Shown: in pieces, positions 22,001-32,109 of the stretch
How the letters are laid out: every line of letters starts with the position of its first letter
How positions within the stretch are numbered: the stretch's first letter is position 1
Assembly (NCBI GenBank): GCA_964019425.1
Contig: OZ025790.1
Coordinates: 1,116,001 to 1,180,000, forward strand
From: Flectonema sp. DT1601
Lineage: Eukaryota > Euglenozoa > Diplonemea > Diplonemida > Diplonemidae
Direction: 5' to 3'
Length of the DNA: 64,000 bases
Made by a program: the position numbers and the translations under genes
The notes under the pieces: generated by a model
The model's database searches: none
What the model was told of the DNA's origin: nothing
The model's input: only the letters and a program-made list of their open reading frames with translations

Positions 22001-22797
22001 AAGCAATCAGCTGGTCTTGGTCACCGATTGCGCGATCTACGTACTACTCGCCCCGATCTCCTTAAGCGTTTTGAAGTGGAAGCCACAGATGAACTACTGA
22101 ACTCTTTGAATAAATTACAAGTCCAAGGTCAGTGGAAGGAGTGGTCTAAATGTATGATAAACGATTTCACCTGGAATAAGGTACTTAGGGAGGGAAATCC
22201 TGCCTATATCTCATTTCAACTGAAAGCGGTTACAAACACCCTCCCCTCACAAGATAATTTAAAGAGGTGGAACATCACCAATGTGGACCAAAATTGTGTT
22301 TTGTGTGGCAAAGTGAATCCTACCCTCAGGCATGTCTTAACAGGCTGTCCTGTCTCTTTAACACAAGGGAGGTTCACGTGGCGTCACGACAGCGTTCTAA
22401 AACGCATTGTTATCTTCTTGGAAGAGTTGATAATAAAAGCCAACAAAAGAAAAGAAAACCTCCCGCCTCCCTCTCAAACTTTTTTAAAAACAGGGGAAAA
22501 TAAACCCCTAGAAAGAATTTCTAAAGAGACAGGCGAACTTTCACTAGCGAATGATTGGGTCATCCTCGACGATGTCGGTGATAACCGCCTAATTGTTCCT
22601 CTTGAAGTGTGCCATGTCTCGTCCTCTCTAAGACCAGACATTTTTATTTATTCTTTTTTTGCGAAAAGAGCACTGATTCTGGAGCTGACATGTCCAAATG
22701 AAGATCGTTTCGAAACCTCTCATGTCTTAAAGGAAAAGAAATACCTAAAGCTAAGAGACTCGATCATCGCTAATGGCTTCGACTGTAACATTTTTAC

Positions 22798-23103
22798 TAC
22801 TGCAACTGGAAATATTACTGCGCTGAATAATTACTGCGGGGAAATATTACTGCGCGGAAAAATTAGTGCGGTTTTTTTGAGAAAAGATTAGTGCGGTTTT
22901 TTCCACTTGGTGGTAGAAAAAAATTTGGTTGCTTTTTTGCTGTGTAAGGCACCAGCAGAAAAATGCAGCTGGAGAAAAAATCACTTCTGAGCAGAAATAT
23001 TAGTGCGGTGAAAATATTACTGCGTGGAAAAATTAGTGCGGTTTTTTGCAGATTTGGAAATTAGTGCGGTTTTTTCCGCGCAGTAATATTTCCAGTTGCA
23101 GTA
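22798..23103. mobile_element. TA-flanked MITE, copy 1 (in retrotransposon ORF)
   Basis: Terminal inverted repeat TACTGCAACTGGAAATATTA. The uninterrupted site is visible at 181-190 (ACTATTGAAG), so the target duplication is TA, as for Tc1/mariner elements. Internal GTGCGGTTTTTT repeats. No ORF of its own. Confidence 0.9.
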
Positions 23104-23332
23104 TTGAAGTTGGCGTACGAGGAAACATCTGCATGGACCAGCTGAACATCTGGACACGTCACATCGGTTCACCTTTAGCACCAACAAAAGCTTTATTTTG
23201 TGAATGCACCAGAATCGCCAGACAGTGCTCATATGTTCTGTTCCAGACGAGGAACCTCCCCACGTGGCATTCAAGACCACTTATGCGCAGCATTAAAGAA
23301 GAACCTGCCACTGCAAGTTTTATAAAAGATGG

Positions 23333-23637
23333 TACTGCAACTGGAAATATTACTGCGCTGAATAATTACTGCAGGGAAATATTACTGCACGGAAAAATTA
23401 GTGCGGTTTTTTTGAGAAAAGATTAGTGCGGTTTTTTCCACTTGGTGGTAGAAAAGAAATTGGTTGCTTTTTTGCTGTGTAAGGCACCAGCAGAAAACTG
23501 CAGCTGGAGAAAAATCACTTCTGAGCAGAAATATTAGTGCGGTGGAAATATTACTGCGTGGAAAAATTAGTGCGGTTTTTTGCAGATTTGGAAATTAGTG
23601 CGGTTTTTTCCGCGCAGTAATATTTCCAGTTGCAGTA
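23333..23637. mobile_element. TA-flanked MITE, copy 2 (in retrotransposon ORF)
   Basis: Nearly identical to 22798-23103 and only 229 bp from it. The empty site is at 411-420 (GATGGTAAAGAA); target duplication TA. Confidence 0.9.
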
Positions 23638-24803
23638 AAGAAATCTTCCCTGTGGAAGAAGTCAAAATCCACAAAGTAACAAAACTGAAAACGATCGAAA
23701 AGCTCACCATTGAAAGATCATGGCTTGAGAAATGTTTTATCTGGCAAACTTGTTACGCATCGGCTCTTTCTATTCTACTTATTGCCAATGGTTCTTCCTC
23801 CCCGGCCCCTTCTGTTTTGTTAGATGAGGATGAGCTCACTGGACTCTCCTTGTCATTCTCTTCTATTTCTTCCATCTCTTTTCAGACTCCCCCACCTGAA
23901 CTCATGTCAACGGGATCGCAAACACTTCTTACTGATTTTGCTATGGCGATAAGAACTCAATCTGACATGGGTTCTCAAACCCCCTTGTACAAAAAAAAAG
24001 AAGGAAAATTAAGGCTGAAACTTTCCTTGAAATGCCAGATTTTAGAAAACGAATTAGAGCAAATGAAAGAACGAATTTTTTATGTTCTATTTTTATTTTA
24101 CTTTAATGCGATGTCAGCCTCCCTCGAGAAAGACAAGCAGTTACTAAATGGATTACCTGTTGAGATCAAAGCTACCAACCAGGATCCATCCTCACTTCCT
24201 CCTGCGCCCCCTGTTTTAATTATTGAAAAAGATAGAAAAGAATATGAACTTCTGGAAGGAGTAATTCAACGGTTAACAGCAGAACGCGATGAATCGAAGA
24301 CTTCTCTTTCTGCACTAGTTCGACAATATGACTTAGTGGAAGATTACAGGAAACGTGAGCTCGCAAATCTGACTCAGAGAGCAGACCTATCGGAAATGGC
24401 GCTCTTTAATTACCATCAAAGGTTTGTTCTTCTGTCGAACGAATTGGAGACCAAATGTAATGAGGAAAGAGAAAGTAAAATAAGACTTTTCTATACTCAA
24501 CAGGAGGTTGAGAGTTTGCGTGCCGCGCGTCCCCGCATGACCCACTTTAGTCAACAAGTTTCCCCCCGAACCCCCGTTTTGTATGAATCTGTTGCTATGA
24601 TGAAGATAGCAAAGAACTACCTCTCGCTCTTTACAACTACGAGTAGTCTTTTTACTCCTCTTATTAAACCCCTTATCCCTACCCTTAATTATATCACCCC
24701 TCTTTGTCCTCTAGCCTCAATTCCTCCGACAATGCCGCAGAGTGAAGCTCTCGACCGCACGCCGACCAAGATTTTACGACAAGAGAGTCACGTTATCTCC
24801 GTT

Positions 24804-24995
24804 GAATTTCGATAAAGTGGGAAGTAACGGACTGGGAGCTTTTGGCTCCTGCCCTATTCCCGATGTAAACTTTCTTTTTATTTTTATTTTTTTTTAACAG
24901 GCCCAAAGGGCGACAATGATGGTTGCTGACCAAGGAATAATATTCAAATGAATTTTCGTTTCAAAGAAACGAACAGAATTAAGAGAGAGGCAGAG

Positions 24996-25026
<31 letters not shown>

Positions 25027-25215
25027 GAAAGAAAAAAATGAAGAGGAAATAATCAAACATGAAAAAAAAAAAAAAAAGAAAAAATATATATATATAAATA
25101 AAAAACGTTGTATGAAAAAGGAAAAAAAAGAAAAAAAAAAAGACCAGAAAAGGAAAGAGAAAATGAAAAGGTATAATATTATTGTGGGGATATGAGGGAT
25201 AGCAGGGAGATGCTC
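24804..25215 (+). repeat. Satellite 'head' repeat, copy 4
   Basis: Starts GAATTTCGATAAAGTGGG directly after the truncated retrotransposon frame, and ends GGGAGATGCTC before the satellite. It is the mirror partner of 18708-19087. Confidence 0.85.
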
Positions 25216-25359
25216 TTTTTTTTTTTTTTTTTTTTTTCTTATTTATTATTTAAAAAAAGGAAACAATCAGTTTAGCGTCTCGATCAGGACGGAAAATAGA
25301 AATTAATCGACATAGTCGATCGATAGAAAAAAAAAAACAGTGATAACATTGTTTATTCA

Positions 25360-25392
<33 letters not shown>

Positions 25393-26142
25393 TTTTTAAT
25401 TATTTTAAAGAAAAAACAATCAGTTTAGCGTCTTGATCAGGACGGAAAATAGTAAGTAATCGACATAGTCGATCGATAAAAAAAAACAATGATAACATTG
25501 TTTATTCCTTTTTTTTTTTTTTTATTCTTTTTATTTATTTTTAAAGAAAAAACAATCAGTTTAGCGTCCTGACCAGGACGGAAAATAGAAAGTAATCGAC
25601 ATAGTCGATCGATAAAAAAAACAATGATAACATTGTTTATTCTTTTTTTTTTTTTAATTTAATTCTTTTTATTTATTTTTAAAAAGAAAAAAAAATGGAA
25701 AATAGAAATTAGTCAACAAAGTCGAACGATAAAAAAAACAATGATAACATTGTTTATTCTTTTTTTTTTTTTTTTTTTTTTATATTCTTTTTTATTAATT
25801 TTGAAAAAAAAAACAATCAGTTTAGCGTCTTGACCAGGACGGAAAATAGAAAGTAATCGACATAGTCGATCGATAAAAAAAACAATGATAACATTGTTTA
25901 TTCTTTTTTTTTTTTTTTTTTTAAATTCTTTTTATTTATTTTTTAAAGAAAAAAAACGGAAAATAGAAATTAGTCGACAAAGTCGAACGATAAAAAAAAA
26001 CAATGATAACATTGTTTATTCTTTTTTTTGTATTTTTTTATATTCTTTTTTATTAATTTTGAAAAAAAAACAATCAGTTTAGCGTCTTGACCAGGACGGA
26101 AAATAGAAAGTAATCGACATAGTCGATCGATAAAAAAAACAA
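25216..26142 (+). repeat. Dyad-rich satellite array, forward
   Basis: Type A units followed by alternating A/B. The array is interrupted at AAAAAACAA (26134-26142) by the MULE-like element. Confidence 0.95.
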
Positions 26143-26250
26143 GGGAAAACCCCTAATTCCACAAAAATAGTTTGCGAAATCGCCAACTCATCACAAAAAT
26201 TTTAACCGCTCGAAACAACCCAACATGACGGGAAAACTTTCAGAATTTTC

Positions 26251-26326
26251 GGAGCTCCGGTGGTTTACTGGTTATGACCGCCGAATCATGACCCGGAGGT
26301 CTCGGGTTCGAACCCCGTGACATCCT
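26251..26326 (+). tRNA. tRNA-like unit, CAT anticodon position (probably a pseudogene)
   Basis: A 75-76 nt segment starts GGAGCTC and ends GACATCC. It has a good D arm (GTGG/CCGC), an A-box TGGTTTACTGG, a B-box GGTTCGAACCC and a T arm with four of five pairs. It is followed by TTTTTTCTCTTTTT, a pol III terminator. The anticodon loop position reads T-CAT-G (Met). The acceptor stem has two mismatches and the anticodon stem pairs badly, so function as a tRNA is doubtful. Presence inside a MULE suggests capture. Confidence 0.45.
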
Positions 26327-27057
26327 TTTTTCTCTTTTTCGTAATGACGGAAAATGTGACCAAAACATAGTCAAAGGGCGGATTGATCACCCACTGGTCG
26401 AGTTGAGACATATTCCCGTTGCAATAAATCACCAAGACCCCTCCCGTGTGATCGATCACTTTAAAATGTTACTGTACCAGTGAGACTAAGACTAAGACCT
26501 CCAACCAAAATTCACCAGACTTCAAGCAGCATTCCAAATTAGGTAATTTTTCAGGCATATTCGAACCATCGAGAACAGAAATTCTCACGTTAGTAAAAGC
26601 CTGACCTTTAGAAATGTGGCTTAACGATCCTCATCATCGATTTAGGTTTCGTGACTCAGAAGCCTTCGTCAATGTGGCCCTCTATCCGCCGCAGCCAAAC
26701 TCCCCACCTGACTGGTGTCTCCAAACGAGGGGTCACGAGCCGAAGCCCGTTTGTCGCTGGAATCGGAAAAGCCACGAGTCCGAAAGGACCCTAACCTCCG
26801 AAGAGGCAGCTGCCGTTCCCCCATCATTGGATAAGTAAAGCGACGATAAGAGTAGTGGTATTTCATTGTTGGTAAACCTCCCACCTATAACTACACCCCC
26901 TATGTCACTGCACAAAGTCAGACTAGAGTCAAACTCAACAGGGTCTTCTTTCCCCGCTGACAGTTTCAAGTCCGTTCCCTTGACTGCTGTTTCGCCAGAT
27001 AGTAGGTAGGGACAGAAGGAATCTCATTGGTCCATTCATGCGCGTCTTTAATTAGAA

Positions 27058-27089
<32 letters not shown>

Positions 27090-27162
27090 CAGTTGCAAAT
27101 TTGTTTTTTCAGGTTGGACTTTGTACGGACAGGCGGGCTTTTATTAGGGGCTCCCCCCCCCT

Positions 27163-27213
27163 TGGGGGGGGGGCTTGCGTCCCGCCAAGAATTTGGCGGA
27201 CGCAAGCCCCCCA
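27163..27213. repeat. GC hairpin module, fourth copy
   Basis: GGGCTTGCGTCCCGCCAAG, AAT, then its complement with one base missing. It is preceded by TTCAGGTTGGACTTTGTACG as in the modules at 8846-9320. This links the two MULE-like elements. Confidence 0.75.
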
Positions 27214-27357
27214 CTCTTCCCAGCTTGGTAGGCTAAAAAAACAAAAAACCCGCCGCAAGCCAAATTTTTGGGTCAAGTTCGAGTCCTGGTGGACAACTTT
27301 TTTTTGTAGGGAGTTGGCGATTTCGCAAACTATTTTTGTTGAATTAGAGGTTTTCCC

Positions 27358-29311
27358 AAAAAACAATGATAACATTGTTTATTCTTTTTTTTTTTTTTTT
27401 TTTTTAAATTCTTTTTATTTATTTTTTAAAGAAAAAAAAACGGAAAATAGAAATTAGTCAACAAAGTCGAACGAAAAAAAAACAATGATAACATTGTTTA
27501 TTCTTTTTTTTTTATTTTTTTTTTTTAAATTTTTTTTTATTTTGAAAAAAAAACAATCAGTTTAGCGTCTTGACCAGGACGGAAAATAGAAAGTAATCGA
27601 CATAGTCGATCGATAAAAAAAACAATGATAACATTGTTTATTCTTTTTTTTGTATTTTTTATATTCTTTTTTTATTAATTTTGAAAAAAAAAAACAATCA
27701 GTTTAGCGTCTTGACCAGGACGGAAAATAGAAAGTGATCGACATAGTCGATCGATAAAAAAACAATGATAACATTGTTTATTCTTTTTTTTTTTTTTTTT
27801 TTTATTTTAAATTCTTTTTATTTATTTTTCAAAGAAAAAAAAACGGAAAATAGAAATTAGTCGACAAAGTCGAACGATAAAAAAAAACAATGATAACATT
27901 GTTTAATCTTTTTTTTTGTACTTTATTTATATTCTTTTTTATTAATTTTGAAAAAAAAAAACAATCAGTTTAGCGTCTTGACCAGGACGGAAAATAGAAA
28001 GTGATCGACATAGTCGATCGATAAGAAAACAATGATAACATTGTTTATTCTTTTTTTTTATTTTAAATTCTTTTTATTAATTTTTAAAGAAAAAAAACGG
28101 AAAATAGAAATTAGTCGACAAAGTCGAACGATAAAAAAAACAATGATAACATTGTTTATTCTTTTTTTTGTATTTTTTTTATATTCTTTTTTATTAATTT
28201 TGAAAAAAAAAAACAATCAGTTTAGCGTCTTGACCAGGACGGAAAATAGAAAGTGATCGACATAGTCGATCGATAAAAAAACAATGATAATATTGTTTAT
28301 TTATTTATTTTTTTTTATTTTAAATTCTTTTTTTTTTTTTTTAAAGAAAAAAATGGAAAATAGAAAATAGTCAACAAAGTCGAACGATAAAAAAAAACAA
28401 TGATAACATTGTTTATTCATTTTTTTTATTTTTTTTTTTTTTCTATTCATTTTTATTAATTTTGAAAAAAAAAAACAATCAGTTTAGCATCTTGACCAGG
28501 ACGGAAAATAGAAAGTGATCGACATAGTCGATCGATAAAAAACAATGATAATATTGTTTATTTTTTTTTTTTTTTTTATTTTAAATTCTTTTTTTTTTTT
28601 TTTAAAGAAAAAAATGGAAAATAGAAAATAGTCAACAAAGTCGAACGATAAAAAAAAACAATGATAACATTGTTTATTCTATTTTTTTATTTTTTTTTTT
28701 TTTCTATTCATTTTTATTAATTTTGAAAAAAAAAAAAACAATCAGTTTAGCGTCTTGACCAGGACGGAAAATAGAAAGTAATCGACATAGTCGATCGATA
28801 AAAAAAAACAATGATAACATTGTTTATTCTTTTTTATTTTTTTTAAATTCTTTTTATTTATTTTTTAAAAAGAAAAAAAACGGAAAATAGAAATTAGTCA
28901 ACAAAGTCTAACGATAAAAAAAAAAAACAATGATAACATTGTTTATTCATTTTTTTTTTATTTTTTTATATTCTTTTTTATTAATTTTTAAAAAAAAAAC
29001 AATCAGTTTAGCGTCTTGACCAGGACGGAAAATAGAAAGTGATCGACATAGTCGATCGATAAGAAAACAATGATAACATTGTTTATTCTTTTTTTTTATT
29101 TTAAATTCTTTTTATTTATTTTTTAAAGAAAAAAAAACAGAAAATAGAAATTAGTCGACAAAGTCGAACGATAAAAAAAAAAACAATGATAACATTGTTT
29201 ATTCTTTTTTTTTTTTTTTTATATTCTTTTTTATTAATTTTGAAAAAAAAAAAAAACAATCAGTTTAGCGTCTTGACCAGGACGGAAAATAGAAAGTAAT
29301 CGACATAGTCG
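27358..29311 (+). repeat. Dyad-rich satellite array, forward
   Basis: Alternating monomers. Between 28270 and 28740 a ~255 bp higher-order unit is duplicated with shared variants (ATTGTTTATTT with ATAATATTGT, CAACAAAGTCG), showing local homogenisation. Confidence 0.93.
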
Positions 29312-30010
29312 TATTGGTGGGACCACATGGCAGGAGGACCCCAGCAGGACTCTCCTCGCATGTGCCTTTTCTTCGCCAGTCACAAGAACTCGGCCACCGG
29401 GAAGACGGGAGCGGCTGCCTGCCTGTTAGACATGCTCCTACACAAACTGACGGCTAGCTGGGTCGCGACACTCGACACCGCAGACCTCGGATCGGCCTCT
29501 TACTACGCCGCCCTCAAGGGAATCCAGGAGGTGAGTCAGCGGAATAGGAACACCACCTGGAGCTGCAGAGGAGACATGAGCGCATGGAGCGTGACGTCAC
29601 GGACGAGACTTGTTGGAGCTGTACCGGCCACATGGAGCTTTCTTGACCAGCCGAATGTCAACAACAACTGTGCGCAGTTTAAGGCTGAGGAGGCGTCCTC
29701 CCAAGAATGTTACTCACTGACGGATGTGCAGAGACGAGTCGCGGACCTGGAAAGAGAGTTGGGAGTGAGCCTGACCCCGGAGCGGGCGACGGGTCCAGAA
29801 GAAACGCCGGCGAAGCCAGTCCAGCAGAGCAAGAAGCCGAGATCACCTGACTCTGATCCGCAGGCAGAATCCACCTCTGCCAAAAACCGAAAGCTGAGGC
29901 AGACCGTCCATCGCTTACCGCAGCCGACCCTGATGGAAGCCCGAGGTCAACGGCCAGCCCGAAGAATAAGAAGCAATGGTCCCCTGGCTCAGACTCACAA
30001 GACGAGCGAT
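29312..30010 (+). pseudogene. GC-richer insert with 232-codon ORF, unrecognised
   Basis: The ORF runs 29327-30025, from an ATG 15 bp inside the insert to a stop in flanking satellite, so its last residues are satellite-encoded. It is much richer in GC than its surroundings. The N-terminal ~75 residues (MCLFFASHKNSATGKTGAAA ... YYAALKGIQEV) faintly recall an RNase H-like fold (beta-hairpin, then a helix of the type EYxALxxGL) but lack the acidic residues expected there. The C-terminal half is Pro/Lys/Arg-rich and disordered. No terminal inverted repeats or clear target duplication were found. Probably a transposon-carried or captured gene fragment; function unknown. Confidence 0.45.
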
Positions 30011-30710
30011 AAGAAAAAACAATGATAACATTGTTTATTCTTTTTTTTATTTTTTTTTTATATTCTTTTTTATTAATTTTGAAGAAAAAAAAAAAACAAT
30101 CAGTTTAGCGTCTTGACCAGGACGGAAAATAGAAAGTAATCGACATAGTCGATCGATAAAAAAACAATGATAACATTGTTTATTTTTTTTTTTTATTTTA
30201 ATTCTTTTTATTTATTTTTTAAAGAAAAGAAACGGAAAATAGAAATTAGTCGACAAAGTCGAACGATAAAAAAAAACAATGATAACATTGTTTGTTCTTT
30301 TTTTTTTTTTTTTTATATATTCTTTTTTATTAATTTTGAGAAAAAAAAAAACAATCAGTTTAGTGTCTTGACCAGGACGGAAAATAGAAAGTGATCGACA
30401 TAGTCGATCGATAAAAAAAAACGATGATAACATTGTTTATTCTTTTTTTTTTTTTTTATTTCTTTTTATTTATTAGAAAAAACAATCAGTTTAGCGTCTT
30501 GACCAGGACGGAAAATAGAAAGTGATCGACATAGTCGATCGATAAAAAAAAAAACAATGATAACATTGTTTATTCTTTTTTTTTATTTTAAATTCTTTTT
30601 ATTTATTTTTTAAAGAAAAAAAACGGAAAATAGAAATTAGTCGACAAAGTCGAACGATAAAAAAAAATAATGATAACATTGTTTATTCTTTTTTTTATTT
30701 TTTTTTTATA
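30011..30710 (+). repeat. Dyad-rich satellite array, forward
   Basis: Satellite resumes at GCGATAAGAAAAAACAATG. It is broken at TTTTTTTATA by insertion of the TA-flanked element. Confidence 0.93.
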
Positions 30711-32109
30711 TGAGAGGATGCCAAAAGTAGGGTACCATTTTGTACCACGGGTAACTGCCGGCCTCTAAATCTTGGTCTGAGCACTTTTTTGGCCCACTCT
30801 GTATATTAGAAAACTCAATTCCGGGTCTGGGATACAACTTTGCTTGTCACCAGTTCAAAAATTCTGCAATTTTTAGGGGAAATTGACTGTATTACTGTGT
30901 TATGCAGTACACACACAGGGGGCAGGTTTACTTCACATATCAGACCTCTGCAATTAGATGCATTGTTCTCCGTGGCTGTCGGACTCCATATCCTGGGCAA
31001 GCAGACCCATCCCCATCCGGTGAATTTAGAAACTGCATGCCAAAATTAATACGTAAGTTTTGGCACAAGCAGCGAAGCTAAGAGGACTGATGGACTGATA
31101 TTGATCATTCGTGTGCATTCTGCACCTACACTAACTTACTAATAATGTTGTACACACTTACGTTTTTTAAGGAGTTACACTGCTACTTGAATCAGAGCTT
31201 TCGGATTCAGAACGACGATCTGGACAATTTCGGAGATCATGAGTAAGAGAGCTGCATTGGCGCTTCTTTCTAACAGGCTTCTCGGGGGCACTTTTCCGTT
31301 TGCAGGCTCGTTGTTGGATTGTGGGCTCCCTGTCTAACCTTTCAAAGAGGGCTTCTTTTCTTGCTCGTTTATTCTTCAGGGAATCGATATGCTGGCTGTG
31401 CTCTATCTCTTCAAACTTGTTGTTGTCCGCGGTTGTGTCAAGGGGTGTAGATCCAATAGTGCTCTTCTCAGCTCTAGTAAGGGGAAGCTTATCTGATATT
31501 TTGGGCTTGTGGTTCAGTAGCAAAGTAGCCTTACCTCCATCAAGTGCAAATTGCTGGTTTTCGTCAGAGAAAGCTGTGATATATATCTGACCTGAAGTAT
31601 CCTTTCGGTAGGTGGGGATGCTGGTTACGGCTGGGATGCGGAGGTTCTGCACACTCACTTCTTGCTCTTCAAAGAAGAGGAATACAGGTGTTGTGTCGCT
31701 GAGCGCGGAGTACGCCTGCCACCTCGGTGAGGGTACGCACCGGTGCCCACTCTCGATGAGGTCTGGATGACATTTGATATCCTGCCGAAATGCCTGTCAC
31801 AGTGGCTCTCGTTCTAGAGTATCCTTAATTGTCATTGTTATTTGTGAAGCTGTGATTCAAGCGAGTGACACTCTCCTACTACTACCTTACAAATTGGTCT
31901 CAACTGTGCACACACATCTTACAGTGTAATACAGTCAATTTCCCCTAAAAATTGCAGAATTTTTAAACTGGTGATAAGTAAAGTTGTATCCCAGACCCGG
32001 AATTGAGTTTTCTAATATACAGAGTGGGCCAAAAAAGTGCTCAGACCAAGATTTAGAGGCCGGCAGTTACCCGTGGTACAAAATAGGCCCTACTTTTGGC
32101 ACGTCCTCA
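30711..32109. mobile_element. TA-flanked element with ~190 bp terminal inverted repeats
   Basis: Ends TGAGAGGATGCCAAAAGTAG (left) and the complement of CTACTTTTGGCACGTCCTCA (right). The repeats extend ~190 bp, including GTGGGCCAAAAAAGTGCTCA and AATTTCCCCTAAAAATTGCA. The site is TTTATA-element-TATTC, i.e. a TA duplication, as expected for Tc1/mariner-type elements. The interior has one minus-strand frame and no recognisable DDE transposase. Confidence 0.8.
31167..31796 (-). CDS. Unrecognised ORF in TA-flanked element
   Basis: The minus-strand frame is open from a stop just above 31796 to a stop at 31167 (about 209 codons) but has no ATG near its start, so it is either an exon or a decayed gene. 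The N-terminal part has hydrophobic patches (TPVFLFFEEQEVSVQNLRI). The C-terminal half is Lys/Arg-rich with a Ser/Asp tail, as in nuclear proteins. No catalytic motif of a transposase is visible. It is not part of the long terminal inverted repeats. Confidence 0.4.
   Translation of the reverse strand, partial: QAFRQDIKCHPDLIESGHRCVPSPRWQAYSALSDTTPVFLFFEEQEVSVQNLRIPAVTSIPTYRKDTSGQIYITAFSDENQQFALDGGKATLLLNHKPKISDKLPLTRAEKSTIGSTPLDTTADNNKFEEIEHSQHIDSLKNKRARKEALFERLDREPTIQQRACKRKSAPEKPVRKKRQCSSLTHDLRNCPDRRSESESSDSSSSVTP

Larger units (their letters stand above)
19088..24803 (+). mobile_element. R2-like (RLE) non-LTR retrotransposon, broken copy
   Basis: Contains a ~300 bp leader (19088-19390), one long ORF with two N-terminal zinc fingers, reverse transcriptase, a C-terminal CCHC finger and a restriction-like endonuclease, then the coiled-coil extension. 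Two ~305 bp MITEs interrupt it, and the 3' end is cut in mid-ORF at the head repeat at 24804. Comparison with 1-2043 gives a high identity where both are present, so the family was active recently. Confidence 0.85.
19391..24803 (+). pseudogene. Retrotransposon polyprotein: zinc fingers, reverse transcriptase, endonuclease (MITE-disrupted)
   Basis: The frame is open to 22891 but has no ATG near 19391, where a TTG lies after an in-frame stop at 19358-19360. Zinc fingers lie at residues ~67-86 (C-x2-C...H...C) and ~115-137. RT motifs are VDLADAFGS (motif A, ~532), QGCVSSPTLFN (B, ~590) and FADD (C, ~632). A C-terminal finger CVLCG...H...C is near 968. The endonuclease motifs RPD and LELTCPNED are at ~1080-1100. 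Native coding stops at codon 1136, where a MITE is inserted at 22798; the last 30 codons of the open frame are MITE sequence. Native frame resumes at 23104-23332, is cut again by a second MITE, and continues at 23638 to the truncation at 24803. It acts by nicking a target and priming reverse transcription there (known for this family). The target here is unknown. Confidence 0.88.
26143..27357. mobile_element. MULE-like element with 9 bp target duplication
   Basis: Inverted terminal repeats of ~47 bp: GGGAAAACCCCTAATTCCAC... at 26143 against the complement of the end ...GAGGTTTTCCC at 27357, both containing ATAGTTTGCGAAATCGCCAA. The 9 bp AAAAAACAA lies on both sides (26134-26142 and 27358-27366). 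Internal modules include a tRNA-like unit, a GC hairpin shared with the element at 8716-9543, and unrecognised sequence at 26330-27060. Terminal repeats plus 9 bp duplication fit the Mutator superfamily. No transposase was recognised. Confidence 0.8.

Noticed and set aside
22798-22891. C-terminal 30 codons of the reverse transcriptase ORF as native protein
   Set aside because: The sequence is the inverted-repeat end of a MITE, and the uninterrupted copy at 181 continues differently.
31167-31796. Mariner transposase
   Set aside because: The element ends and TA site suit Tc1/mariner, but the frame has no D,D-D/E blocks or helix-turn-helix that I can see.
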